Notes under the pieces: generated by a model
Told to the model about the DNA's origin: nothing
The model's input: the letters and a program-made list of their open reading frames with translations, nothing else
The model's database searches: none
Origin: Pygmaiobacter massiliensis
GTDB lineage: Bacteria; Bacillota; Clostridia; Oscillospirales; Ruminococcaceae
Reading direction: 5' to 3'
Length of the DNA: 64,000 nt
NCBI RefSeq assembly: GCF_900199435.1
Contig: NZ_OAML01000002.1
Span: 744,001 to 808,000 of the forward strand
Part shown: in pieces, positions 48,618 through 57,221 of the stretch
How positions within the stretch are numbered: the stretch's first letter is position 1
How the letters are laid out: each line of letters begins with the position of its first letter
Made by a program: the position numbers and the translations under genes

Positions 48618-49169
48618 ATGAGAAACGACCAGAAATTGCAAAAAATGTGCGCTGCTGCTTTGCTGTGCGCAGTAGGAATTTTAATTCCAACCATCAGCCC
48701 TTTCAAAATTACATTAGAGCCTATGAGCTTTACTCTGGGTAGTCACATTGCTCTTTTTGTTGCAATGTTTATCTCTCCCGGCGTTGCGCTTACGGTTACC
48801 ATTGGCACCACGCTCGGCTTTTTTCTTGGCGGCTTTCCGCTGATTGTGGTATTGCGTGCGGCAAGCCAGGTGGTATTTGTTATGCTCGGGGCTTACATGC
48901 TGGCTCGCCGGCCGGAGCTTCTCACCAACACGAAAAAATGCATTCCGTTTGGGCTTATGCTCGGCGTAGTGCACGCTTTGGGCGAAATGCTCGTTTGCTG
49001 TTTCTTCTATTTTGGCGGCAACATGGCTGGCGCAGATTTCGTACACACAATTCTTCTGCTCGTTGGCGTCGGTACCTTAGTTCACAGCCTGGTGGATATG
49101 GTATTTGCAATGCTGATTTATAAGCCGGTTTGCCACGTGATTCGCATTCCGGTAAGTGCCAAACTTTAA
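48618..49169 (+). CDS. niaX: Niacin ECF transporter S component NiaX
   Basis: From ATG 48618 (GGAGG upstream) the protein has 183 residues and five to six spans. KMCAAALLCAVGILIPTISPFKITLEPMSFTLGSHIALFVAMF, where the AAALLCA stretch resembles the AxxxA motif used for EcfT docking, and the phrase SPFKITLEP fit NiaX. It binds nicotinate and works with the shared EcfA1-A2-T. It is controlled by the NiaR operator just upstream. Confidence 0.88.
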   Translation: MRNDQKLQKMCAAALLCAVGILIPTISPFKITLEPMSFTLGSHIALFVAMFISPGVALTVTIGTTLGFFLGGFPLIVVLRAASQVVFVMLGAYMLARRPELLTNTKKCIPFGLMLGVVHALGEMLVCCFFYFGGNMAGADFVHTILLLVGVGTLVHSLVDMVFAMLIYKPVCHVIRIPVSAKL

Positions 49170-49182
49170 TTTACAAAAACGC

Positions 49183-49226
49183 AAAGCACACTTTCCAGCA
49201 GTAGCTTGGCAGTGTGCTTTTTTGTT
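49183..49226 (+). terminator. Terminator of niaX
   Basis: AAAGCACACT and AGTGTGCTTT pair and are followed by TTTTG. Confidence 0.88.
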
Positions 49227-49301
49227 TTACAATTAATAAATTATACTTTTAGTATTTTATATTTTCACTTTAATAGCTCTACATGAATATAGAATAAACA
49301 A

Positions 49302-49337
49302 AAAAGCGGAGCCGTTTAAAAGGCTCCGCTTTTATTT
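49302..49337 (-). terminator. Terminator of the recA-recX-rimO-pgsA operon
   Basis: AAAAGCGGAGCC and GGCTCCGCTTTT pair around GTTTAAAA; on the minus strand the T-run continues as TTTTTTG. It lies six bases after the pgsA stop. Confidence 0.9.
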
Positions 49338-49342
49338 ACTTT

Positions 49343-49906
49343 TTATTTCGCGTTCACAAAGAACTGGCGGTTATCCCATAAATAAATCACACCGGAAAGC
49401 AACGTAACAATGCCTACCAGCCACATTAGGCCAAAGCATATTTGTACGACAGAAAATCCGCCTACGGCGAGGCCTATGCCATACTGCTGCTCTAAGCCAA
49501 AGAAGATATAGCTGAGCATAATTACAACCATTTGCAGCACGGTTTTAATTTTGCCAAAAATGTTAGCGGCAATTACCTTGCCGGTCTCTGCGGCAATCAT
49601 ACGCACACCCGCAACAGCAAACTCACGTGCCATGATGATGATAAGTACGATTGGGTCGCAAAGGCCCTGAGCGACCATATAAATCATTGCTGTAGTCGTC
49701 AGCACCTTGTCGGCAAGGGGATCCATAAATTTGCCGAAATCAGTTACAAGGCCTCTTTTGCGGGCAATATTGCCATCAAGGTAGTCAGTAAAACTGGCAA
49801 CCGCAAATACGGCAACCGCGGCAATGTAATTTTCGTAGCCGATCAGCAGCATAAATACCGGGATTAACAGTACCCGCAGCATCGTCAACTTATTGGGCAG
49901 ATTCAT
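49343..49906 (-). CDS. pgsA: CDP-diacylglycerol-glycerol-3-phosphate phosphatidyltransferase
   Basis: 187 residues from the ATG one base after the rimO stop. NLPNKLTMLRVLLIPVFMLLI opens it. The CDP-alcohol phosphotransferase motif is present as DYLDGNIARKRGLVTDFGKF followed by MDPLADK (D-G-x2-A-R-x8-G-x3-D-x3-D). Four to six spans follow. It makes phosphatidylglycerol phosphate for anionic phospholipids. Confidence 0.95.
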   Translation of the reverse strand: MNLPNKLTMLRVLLIPVFMLLIGYENYIAAVAVFAVASFTDYLDGNIARKRGLVTDFGKFMDPLADKVLTTTAMIYMVAQGLCDPIVLIIIMAREFAVAGVRMIAAETGKVIAANIFGKIKTVLQMVVIMLSYIFFGLEQQYGIGLAVGGFSVVQICFGLMWLVGIVTLLSGVIYLWDNRQFFVNAK

Positions 49907-49907
49907 T

Positions 49908-51236
49908 TCAGTTCTCCTCCACTCGCTCAGCATACAAATCGAATACATCACTGTCGATAATTTTGACAGTCAAAAACTCGCCTTCTGCGATGGGCACAGC
50001 ATCACTGCGCACATAGGTAACCGCGTCAATTTCCGGCGCGTCTGCCGCAGAGCGGCAAAGGTAGAGTCCGGTTTCTTCATCCATACCATCGCAAATAACG
50101 CGCTGGGTCTGGCCCAGTTTTTCTGCTTGTTTTTTCGCCATCACTTTGGCCTGAATCTCCATTACCTGCTCTGCGCGGGATTCGCGCAGTTCGTTCGGCA
50201 TCTGTTCCAGCTTGGCGGCCGGGGTACCCTCTTCTTCAGAATAAGCAAAGCAGCCCAAGCGATCGAACTCGGTCGCTTTCACAAATTCGCAAAGCTCGAT
50301 AAACTGCTCTTCCGTTTCGCCGGGAAAGCCGGTAATCAGGGTCGTGCGCAGCGTCATGCCGGGCATTGCGGCACGCAGTCGGTTAATTGCAGAGATAACC
50401 GTTTCGCGAGTGCCTTTGCGGTTCATGCGGCGCAGCACTTCGTCGTTGATGTGCTGAATCGGCAAATCAAGGTAAGGCACAACTTTATTGTTTTGTACCA
50501 TCGCGTCGATGAACTCATCACTCACGCGCTCGGGGTAAGCATACAGCAAACGAATCCACTCGATGCCCTCAATGGCATTAAGCCCGGCAAGTAGCTCATT
50601 GATGCCGTTTTTGCCAAGGTCGTCACCATAAGCAGTTACATCCTGTGCGACAAGAATCAGCTCTTTTACGCCTTCCGAAGCCAGCCAGCGTGCTTCAGTG
50701 AGCACCGAATCGATGCTGCGGCTACGCAACGGGCCGCGAATCAGCGGAATCGCGCAATAGGTGCAGCGGTTATCACAGCCTTCGGCAATCTTGAGGTAAG
50801 CATAGTGGCGCGGGGTAGAAATAATGCGTTTTTCTTCAATAGAAAGTGCATCTTTCGGGCCAAATGCTTCTACTTTTTCGTCCGCAAATACACGGTCTAA
50901 AATTTCCACAATATCTCCGTTGCAGCCGATACCAACGGTAGCGTCTACTTCCGGAATTTCTTTTTGAATTTCTTCGCGATAACGCTCGGCTAGGCAGCCA
51001 GTTACGACCACGCGGGGCTTTGCTTCGCCGCTTTTATAAGTTGTTGCCTCAAGAATATTCTCAATAGCTTCCTGCTTGGCGCTTTCAATAAAACCACAGG
51101 TATTGACAATGATTGCGTTCGCTTCTTCCAGCGCCGCAGTCGTTTCGTAACCTGCCGCCATCAGCCGATGACAAAGCATGTCTGCATCCACCTGATTTTT
51201 GGGGCAGCCCAGAGAAATAATTGCAATTTTTTTCAT
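49908..51236 (-). CDS. rimO: Ribosomal protein uS12 methylthiotransferase RimO
   Basis: 442 residues from ATG 51236. The N-terminal UPF0004 domain has ISLGCPKNQVDADML, VNTCGFIESAKQEAI and VVTGCLAERY with its three cluster cysteines. The radical SAM cluster is CDNRCTYCAIPLIRG, and a TRAM domain ends the protein. It methylthiolates Asp in ribosomal protein S12. It sits 16 bases after recX. Confidence 0.95.
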   Translation of the reverse strand: MKKIAIISLGCPKNQVDADMLCHRLMAAGYETTAALEEANAIIVNTCGFIESAKQEAIENILEATTYKSGEAKPRVVVTGCLAERYREEIQKEIPEVDATVGIGCNGDIVEILDRVFADEKVEAFGPKDALSIEEKRIISTPRHYAYLKIAEGCDNRCTYCAIPLIRGPLRSRSIDSVLTEARWLASEGVKELILVAQDVTAYGDDLGKNGINELLAGLNAIEGIEWIRLLYAYPERVSDEFIDAMVQNNKVVPYLDLPIQHINDEVLRRMNRKGTRETVISAINRLRAAMPGMTLRTTLITGFPGETEEQFIELCEFVKATEFDRLGCFAYSEEEGTPAAKLEQMPNELRESRAEQVMEIQAKVMAKKQAEKLGQTQRVICDGMDEETGLYLCRSAADAPEIDAVTYVRSDAVPIAEGEFLTVKIIDSDVFDLYAERVEEN

Positions 51237-51252
51237 TTGGTCCCTCTTTTTG

Positions 51253-51882
51253 TTATTCCCATTCTTCTTGCTCGTCGGCACCAAGATAACGCGCTACGGC
51301 CTCACGCACGGCACGGCCTGCAAAGCCTCGCCGCAACAATGCTGCAATCACTTTATCTTTTTCGCCGCGCTGCAACTTGGCAAGGTAGCTTTTTTCTATC
51401 AGCGCACAGAGCGTTTCGTCCTCTTCTTCGGGCATCTCACTAATTACAGTATCCACGATTTCCCGGTCGATTCCGAGCGAAAACAGCTTTTGCGCTATTT
51501 CGCGGCGACTCTTTTTTTGATTGTGCAACCACACAGCACGATGGCGCGCAAACGCTTCATCGTTCAGCAGCTCCAACCGCTGCATTTCTGCAATGGCGGC
51601 AGCTGCGGTGTGCTCATCAAAATTACGGCATAGCTTGCGGTACAGTTCCTCACTGCCGTAATCGCGCAGCGAAATAAAGGTCAGCGCCTTGTCTTTGGCC
51701 CGGCGGGTATCGCTGGTCTCCTGCAAACGGCGCAGGTCCTGTTGCGAAAGTCGGTCGCCAACCCCTATATTATACTTCACCAGCGTTTCGCTGTCCACAG
51801 AAAACAGGAAGCCCTCTTCATCGAAGAGGGCAAAGCGTCCCTGTTTAGTTTTTTTGATATCAGAAATACGCAGCGTTTCCAT
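51253..51882 (-). CDS. recX: Recombination regulator RecX
   Basis: 209 residues, a typical length. A small N-terminal beta part (RFALFDEEGFLFSVDSETLVKY) precedes three-helix repeats: ALTFISLRDYGSEELYRKL, AIAEMQRLELLNDEAFARHR and KSRREIAQKLFSLGIDREIV. RecX modulates RecA filaments. Placed three bases after recA. Confidence 0.93.
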   Translation of the reverse strand: METLRISDIKKTKQGRFALFDEEGFLFSVDSETLVKYNIGVGDRLSQQDLRRLQETSDTRRAKDKALTFISLRDYGSEELYRKLCRNFDEHTAAAAIAEMQRLELLNDEAFARHRAVWLHNQKKSRREIAQKLFSLGIDREIVDTVISEMPEEEDETLCALIEKSYLAKLQRGEKDKVIAALLRRGFAGRAVREAVARYLGADEQEEWE

Positions 51883-51885
51883 CTA

Positions 51886-53049
51886 TTAATCCACCGAGAT
51901 GTCGATGTCTTCGTCGATGTTTGCTTTTGCAACCGCCGGTTTCTCTTGAGGCTCTTCTGTCTTTTCCGGCGCCTCATCTACCGATTTTGCCGCAGCAGCA
52001 GCGCGGCGCATTGCAACCGGAGAAAGCTTATATGCGTTTTCACGTACCTGCGCCTCAATATCTTTGGCAAAATCTACATTTGCTTTCAGGTACTCTTTGG
52101 CGTTGTCGCGGCCCTGGCCAAGGCGAATTTCATTGTAGTTAAACCATGCGCCACTCTTCTGGATAATGCCCAGTTTTACCGCGAGGTCAAGAATTTCGCC
52201 CTCTTTGGAAATGCCCTGTCCGAACATAATGTCAAACTCGCCCTCTTTAAACGGAGGTGCAACCTTGTTTTTCACAACCTTAGCACGGGTGCGGTTACCA
52301 ATAAATTCGCTGCCGTTTTTTAAGGTTTCGGTACGGCGCACGTCAATGCGCACCGAAGAGTAGTATTTCAGTGCACGGCCGCCGGCAGTAACCTCAGGGT
52401 TACCGTAAACAATGCCGACTTTCTCGCGCAGCTGGTTAATGAAAATGGCAATGGTGTTTGTTTTGCCGATGATGCCGGTCAGCTTACGCAGTGCCTGGCT
52501 CATCAAACGCGCCTGCAGGCCAACGTGCGAATCACCCATTTCACCTTCGATTTCAGCACGCGGAACCATAGCCGCAACCGAGTCGACAACGATAATGTCA
52601 ATCGCGCCGCTGCGCACCAGCGCCTCGCAAATCTCAAGTGCCTGCTCGCCGGTGTCCGGCTGAGACACCAGCAAGCTGTCAATATCAACGCCCAAAGCGC
52701 GTGCATAAATCGGGTCAAGCGCATGCTCAACGTCGATAAATGCGGCAGCGCCGCCGGATTTTTGCGCTTCTGCAATAGCATGCAGGGCAACGGTGGTTTT
52801 ACCGCTCGATTCCGGTCCGTAAATCTCTACAACACGGCCGCGCGGCAAGCCGCCAATTCCAAGGGCCAGGTCCAGCGACAGACTGCCGGTAGAAATTGCA
52901 TCCACCTGCATTGTCACGTTCTGCCCCAGTTTCATTACAGCGCCTTTGCCAAACTGTTTTTCAATCTGGGCAAGTGCTGTTTCAAGCGCTTTCTCTTTTT
53001 CGGAAGCGGCCTTTACTGCGGCTTTTTCCGCTGCTTTTTTTTCTGTCGC
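51886..53049 (-). CDS. recA: Recombinase RecA
   Basis: 387 residues from TTG 53049, chosen because GGAGGG lies seven bases upstream; the frame is open to 53067. A lysine/alanine-rich N-terminal extension of about 25 residues precedes [17 protein letters not shown]. Walker A is [13 protein letters not shown]1 region [22 protein letters not shown]2 [17 protein letters not shown]. The C-terminus is acidic ([12 protein letters not shown]). Promoter and palindrome upstream are listed separately. Confidence 0.97.
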   Translation of the reverse strand, partial: ATEKKAAEKAAVKAASEKEKALETALAQIEKQFGKGAVMKLGQNVTMQVDAISTGSLSLDLALGIGGLPRGRVVEIYGPESSGKTTVALHAIAEAQKSGGAAAFIDVEHALDPIYARALGVDIDSLLVSQPDTGEQALEICEALVRSGAIDIIVVDSVAAMVPRAEIEGEMGDSHVGLQARLMSQALRKLTGIIGKTNTIAIFINQLREKVGIVYGNPEVTAGGRALKYYSSVRIDVRRTETLKNGSEFIGNRTRAKVVKNKVAPPFKEGEFDIMFGQGISKEGEILDLAVKLGIIQKSGAWFNYNEIRLGQGRDNAKEYLKANVDFAKDIEAQVRENAYKLSPVAMRRAAAAAKSVDEAPEKTEEPQEKPAVAKANIDEDIDISVD

Positions 53050-53092
53050 CAATGCTGTTCCCTCCAAATTAAACTTGTTTCTTTATGTTTTT

Positions 53093-53121
53093 ATTATAGC
53101 AGGTTTCTTGTAAAATTACAA
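53093..53121 (-). promoter_or_regulatory. Promoter of recA
   Basis: On the minus strand TTGTAA (53116-53121), 17 bases, TATAAT (53093-53098). The -35 lies in the palindrome at 53115-53135. Confidence 0.8.
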
Positions 53122-53135
53122 CTAAAAGTTGTAAT
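53115..53135. promoter_or_regulatory. Palindrome over the recA -35, candidate operator
   Basis: ATTACAACT-AAA-AGTTGTAAT is a perfect 9+9 inverted repeat overlapping the recA -35 and the last base of prmC. It does not match the GAAC-N4-GTTC LexA box. It could be an operator, or a weak hairpin after prmC. Confidence 0.5.
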
Positions 53136-53992
53136 CAGAGTTTCATTTTTGCGCTTACATTCCTTTTTCTTCCAAAAACGCAACGGTCCAATGCTGCATA
53201 GTCTTGAATGCTTTGAATTTCAGTATAACCGTTTTTTTCAAAAAAACCGCATACATCTGTACGCTGCGAAGCACCAATCTCAAAACACAGCCAGCCGCCC
53301 TCGGCAAGTTTGGGAGCATAGGCTTTTGTAATGTATTCGTAAAAACGCAGCCCTTCTTGTGCAGCAACCAGTGCCATTTTAGGCTCATAGGCAAGCTCGG
53401 GCGCAAGCGCGGCATACTCCGCATCGGTTACATAGGGAGGGTTTGAGATAATAAGATCATAGCGGGTGTCCAAAAGCTGGTTTTCATAACCTAAAACGTC
53501 TGCTTCCACCACATCAACTTCTTCCGGTGCGGCATTTTGACGCAGATAATACAGTGCCTTGGGTGAAAGCTCCACGCAGGTAACCTGCGCATCCTTTCGT
53601 TCATGCTTTATAGCAATGCCGATGGCTCCGCTGCCGGCACAAAGATCCAGCACGCGAGGCGCCTTGCAGGGTGCAATCAGCTCCAGTGCTTTCTCCACCA
53701 CCGTTTCGGTGTCTGCCCGGGGAATCAGTACGCCCTCCCCTACTTTGAGCACCACATTACAAAAGCCCCATTCGCCCAGCAGATATTGCAGCGGGCGCCG
53801 GGTACAGCGGTCATCGCAAAGCTGCTGCAAAGCCGCCTGCATCTTTGGTGCAAGCGGCTCTTCGGGTAAAAAAGCAAGGCGAGAACGCCCGGTTATGTGG
53901 CGAAACATCAAGTCCGCCTCATATTCGGCATCCTCTATGCCCGCTTTTGCAAGCGCCGCTGCCATGCGGCGGTATTGTTCCAGCGCTACCAT
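53135..53992 (-). CDS. prmC: Peptide chain release factor methyltransferase PrmC
   Basis: 285 residues. The N-terminal helical domain has EADLMFRHITGRSR and RRPLQYLLGEWGF; SAM motif I is VLDLCAGSGAIGIAI; the catalytic NPPY is in LIISNPPYVTDAEY. It methylates the GGQ glutamine of RF1/RF2. Its ATG overlaps the DUF1385 stop. The gene prfA, its common neighbour, is absent here. Confidence 0.95.
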   Translation of the reverse strand: MVALEQYRRMAAALAKAGIEDAEYEADLMFRHITGRSRLAFLPEEPLAPKMQAALQQLCDDRCTRRPLQYLLGEWGFCNVVLKVGEGVLIPRADTETVVEKALELIAPCKAPRVLDLCAGSGAIGIAIKHERKDAQVTCVELSPKALYYLRQNAAPEEVDVVEADVLGYENQLLDTRYDLIISNPPYVTDAEYAALAPELAYEPKMALVAAQEGLRFYEYITKAYAPKLAEGGWLCFEIGASQRTDVCGFFEKNGYTEIQSIQDYAALDRCVFGRKRNVSAKMKL

Positions 53993-54915
53993 CGGTCGTC
54001 CTCTCCCTCATGGGGCAATACTTCCTGCACTGCTGCAATTGCAACCTCAATCATATCGTCGGTCGGCTCGGCAGTGGTAAGTCGCTGTAGCCAAAGGCCG
54101 GGGGCGGAAACCGCACGGGTAAATGCATTATTGTGGCGGCCTGCAAATTTAATCAGCTCGTAGGAAAGCCCCATAACAAGGGGCAGACAGAGCAGTTTCA
54201 GCCCTACGCGGCCAAAGGTAGACGTCCAGGGTACAAACGAGAAAATGATAATACTGATGAGGAGCACAAAAATCAAGAAGCTGGTGCCGCAGCGCGGATG
54301 AAAACGGCTGTTGTGGCGTACATTCTCTACCGTCAGCTCTTCTTTTGCTTCATAGGTCGCAATGGTTTTATGCTCTGCACCGTGATATTGAAAAACGCGA
54401 TGAATCGTCTCCATACGCGAAACAGCGTATAGGTAGAGCACAAAAAGAACAATCTTGCTCACGCCCTCTACCACTGCTTTGAAAACGCCAAGCTCTACAA
54501 AACGAGCAATAAAACCGGTGATAACCGTGGGCAGCACCATGAAAAGTGCAATGGCAAGCACGCCACCCAAAACCGCAGAAAGATACATCATAAAGTTGGT
54601 TGTTTTATCGCCCAGATGCTTTTCTGCCCAGCGCTCAAAGCGGGTTTTCTCTTCTTCTTTCTCCTCTTCGGTCATGCTAATCTCGGCAGAGCGCATGAGG
54701 CATTGATAGCCCGTAATTAAAGAGTCTATAAATGCAAAAATCCCGCGCAGCACTGGCAGTTTTGCCCATTTGTGCTGCTTTACGGGTTTGGTGTCAATGT
54801 CAATCTCACCGGTTGGGGTGCGCACCGCCACGCTAAGTGCAGAGGGGCCGCGCATCATAATGCCCTCGATGAGAGCCTGACCGCCTACTGAAGTTTGGAA
54901 TTTTTCTTTACTCAT
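53986..54915 (-). CDS. DUF1385 membrane protein (YqhQ-like)
   Basis: 309 residues. SVGGQALIEGIMMRGPSALSVAVR opens it, as in all DUF1385 proteins; RGIFAFIDSLITGYQCLMRSAE follows; several spans (about 112-150, 160-180, 215-240) and the signature QYHGAEHKTIATYEAKEELT and HPRCGTSFL. The function is unknown, although the gene is nearly always beside prmC in Clostridia. Confidence 0.92.
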   Translation of the reverse strand: MSKEKFQTSVGGQALIEGIMMRGPSALSVAVRTPTGEIDIDTKPVKQHKWAKLPVLRGIFAFIDSLITGYQCLMRSAEISMTEEEKEEEKTRFERWAEKHLGDKTTNFMMYLSAVLGGVLAIALFMVLPTVITGFIARFVELGVFKAVVEGVSKIVLFVLYLYAVSRMETIHRVFQYHGAEHKTIATYEAKEELTVENVRHNSRFHPRCGTSFLIFVLLISIIIFSFVPWTSTFGRVGLKLLCLPLVMGLSYELIKFAGRHNNAFTRAVSAPGLWLQRLTTAEPTDDMIEVAIAAVQEVLPHEGEDDRW

Positions 54916-55003
54916 TTATCTTCCTTTCCCGCGCCCCATAACGGGGGCAATACAGTTGCATAGATTCGTTGAGCGGTATGTGCCTTTTGGCGACTTTCGC
55001 CCT

Positions 55004-56437
55004 TTATGAAGCACGGACGGTTTCAGACCCTTTAATCGGCAAAATAATAATGCCTGTGGTACCCTGCCCGTAAACACTTTCAATATCAAAGGTACCGCCT
55101 TGCGCGGTTACCAGTTCCTCTACCACCGCAAGGCCGATGCCGCTGCCACGTACCGAGCCTTGCCCTTTGAAAAACTTTTGCTTTACATTTTCAAGATCTT
55201 CGGGCAAAATGCCAGGGCCCTGGTCACGAATTTCAACCCTCGCCTTTCCGGCCTGCACAATCAGCACAGTGCGAATTTCGCCACCATGCGGAGAGTATTT
55301 CAGCGCATTGTCCAGCACATTCAAAAACACCTGCCGCAAGCGGTTTTTGTCCGCATAAACGGGGCACGGCAATTCCGGCTCATCAAATGCCAAAGTTACC
55401 CCCTCGTTTGCCGCGCGCTGTCCCACCATCAGCAGTGCATCGCTCAACTCTGCAACAAGGTCGAGCAGTTCGCACTGCAGCGAAACCGCACCGTTTTGAA
55501 TGCGCGAAAAGTCGAGCAAGTCTTCTACCATATTGTACAGGCGGTCGGTTTCACTCATGATAATGCCGATGCCTTTTTTGTAGTTTTCATTGGTAGGGTC
55601 GTTCATCACCGCAAGGGTTTCTGTCCAGCCTTTAATGGAAGTCAGCGGCGTGCGCAACTCGTGCGAAACCGATGAGATAAACTCATTTTTCAGCTGCTCT
55701 GTTTTGCCCAGCTCGTCCGCCATATAGTTAATTGTGTTGCAAAGCCGGCCTACCTCGTCGTCGTATTTGTTTTCAAGGCGGGCGTTAAAATCGCCTGCCG
55801 CAATACGGGTTGCTGTTTGCTCTACCCTACCCAGTGGAATCACAATTGACCGGATAAAGTAGGTACCCGAAAGTATGCTAAAAAAGAGTACCAACAGCAC
55901 AACGCCAAACGAGAGCAGCACCATAATGCCCATCTGGTTATCTACATTAACAAGGCTGGTGACGAACCGCACCGCGGCAATACCGCCTGCGGGGCTGGGC
56001 ACCAGATAGGTAATTGCCATCAACCGTTCGCCACCGGTACCGACAGCGCCGATAAACTCGCCAATGCCGTTTTGGTTGCGGGTGGCCTCGGCAAAATCGT
56101 TCAGCTCTGAGGCATACGACGGCACAAAACCCGTAGAGGTGGAAACCACACGCCCGTCGCTGCCAAGCAGCATAAATTCAAACTTGCTTTTTTCTCCAAA
56201 CTCTTCTGCCAAGCGGCGCAGCATCAAACTGCGCTCGGTGTCTGAATCATCCGACATGGCCGAGAGTTGGCCGGAAAGGGTGTTTACCCGACTCATAATG
56301 GCAGAGCGCACCCCAGAGTAGTAGGAGCTGCGCAGGTAGAAGACAAACACGACCTCGCACAGCAGCAGTACCGCAATGGTAATCAGCAGGTTGCCGCGCA
56401 CCCAGCGCTTGGTAATGGTATTGGTTTTACGATCCAA
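55004..56437 (-). CDS. Membrane sensor histidine kinase (PhoR/WalK-like)
   Basis: 477 residues from TTG 56437. Spans lie at about 12-32 (LLITIAVLLLCEVVFVFYL) and 175-197 (MGIMVLLSFGVVLLVLFFSI), with an extracytoplasmic sensor of about 140 residues between. HAMP follows (VEQTATRIAAGDFNARLE), then HisKA with SSVSHELRTPLTSIKGW, and HATPase_c with N (NVLDNALKYSPHGG), G1 (RDQGPGILPEDL) and G2 (VRGSGIGLAVVEELV). It is the third gene after the lipoprotein and regulator. Confidence 0.92.
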   Translation of the reverse strand: MDRKTNTITKRWVRGNLLITIAVLLLCEVVFVFYLRSSYYSGVRSAIMSRVNTLSGQLSAMSDDSDTERSLMLRRLAEEFGEKSKFEFMLLGSDGRVVSTSTGFVPSYASELNDFAEATRNQNGIGEFIGAVGTGGERLMAITYLVPSPAGGIAAVRFVTSLVNVDNQMGIMVLLSFGVVLLVLFFSILSGTYFIRSIVIPLGRVEQTATRIAAGDFNARLENKYDDEVGRLCNTINYMADELGKTEQLKNEFISSVSHELRTPLTSIKGWTETLAVMNDPTNENYKKGIGIIMSETDRLYNMVEDLLDFSRIQNGAVSLQCELLDLVAELSDALLMVGQRAANEGVTLAFDEPELPCPVYADKNRLRQVFLNVLDNALKYSPHGGEIRTVLIVQAGKARVEIRDQGPGILPEDLENVKQKFFKGQGSVRGSGIGLAVVEELVTAQGGTFDIESVYGQGTTGIIILPIKGSETVRAS

Positions 56438-56476
56438 CCTGCCCTGCTCCCTTCCGTTTGGTGTGATATGTATTTG

Positions 56477-57172
56477 CTAAGCTTTCCAGCGATAGCCATA
56501 GCCCCACACGGTGGAGATGTGCTGCGGATTGCTCGGCTCGTCTTCAATTTTCATACGCAGACGCCGAATATTTACGTCGACTATTTTAACATCGCCAAAA
56601 TAGTTCTGGCCCCAAACGCCTTCCAGAATTTTGTCGCGCACCAGCGCTACGCCGGGATTTTGGAAAAACAGTTCCATAATCTGGAACTCGACCTGTGTGA
56701 GGTCGATAGGCTCGCCGTTTTTATAAAGCACGCGGCTTTTTTGGTCCAGCACAAAGGAGCCGGAAACCAGCCTGCCATCGCTCTGATGCTCCGGTGCCGA
56801 GCGTTGTACCCGGCGGCAGAGTGCTTCTACACGGGCCAGCAATTCGGAGACACTGAATGGTTTTGTGATGTAATCATCCGCGCCAATGGACAGACCGGTA
56901 ATTTTGTCTTTTTCCTGCGTTTTTGCAGAGAGGATGATAATGCCAATCTCTGAGGAGTCGCGCCGAATTGTCTCGCATAGAGAAAATCCGTTCATGCCGG
57001 GAAGCATCAAGTCCAGCAAAGCGAGGTCAAACCCTTCTTTCAGCTGGCTCACCAGCTCCAGGGCACGCTCTGCACTGGCAGCCTCCGAAACTTCATATCC
57101 AGCCATGCGCAGGTTAAGCGCAATAACCTCTCTGATCGCGTCTTCATCCTCTACCACTAAGATTCTTCTCAT
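56477..57172 (-). CDS. OmpR/PhoB-family response regulator
   Basis: 231 residues from ATG 57172 (GGAGG upstream). Receiver: ILVVEDEDAIREV, phospho-Asp in ALLDLMLPGMNG near 52, Lys in SIGADDYITKPF. The DNA-binding winged helix runs from about 130 (DQKSRVLYKNGEPIDLTQVEFQIM, then VWGQNYFGDVKIVDVNIRRLRMKIE). The kinase gene follows 39 bases later. Confidence 0.94.
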   Translation of the reverse strand: MRRILVVEDEDAIREVIALNLRMAGYEVSEAASAERALELVSQLKEGFDLALLDLMLPGMNGFSLCETIRRDSSEIGIIILSAKTQEKDKITGLSIGADDYITKPFSVSELLARVEALCRRVQRSAPEHQSDGRLVSGSFVLDQKSRVLYKNGEPIDLTQVEFQIMELFFQNPGVALVRDKILEGVWGQNYFGDVKIVDVNIRRLRMKIEDEPSNPQHISTVWGYGYRWKA

Positions 57173-57221
57173 GAAAAAATCCTCCTGTATTTTCCGGCCT
57201 TGCAGAGAGACCGATGATCCG

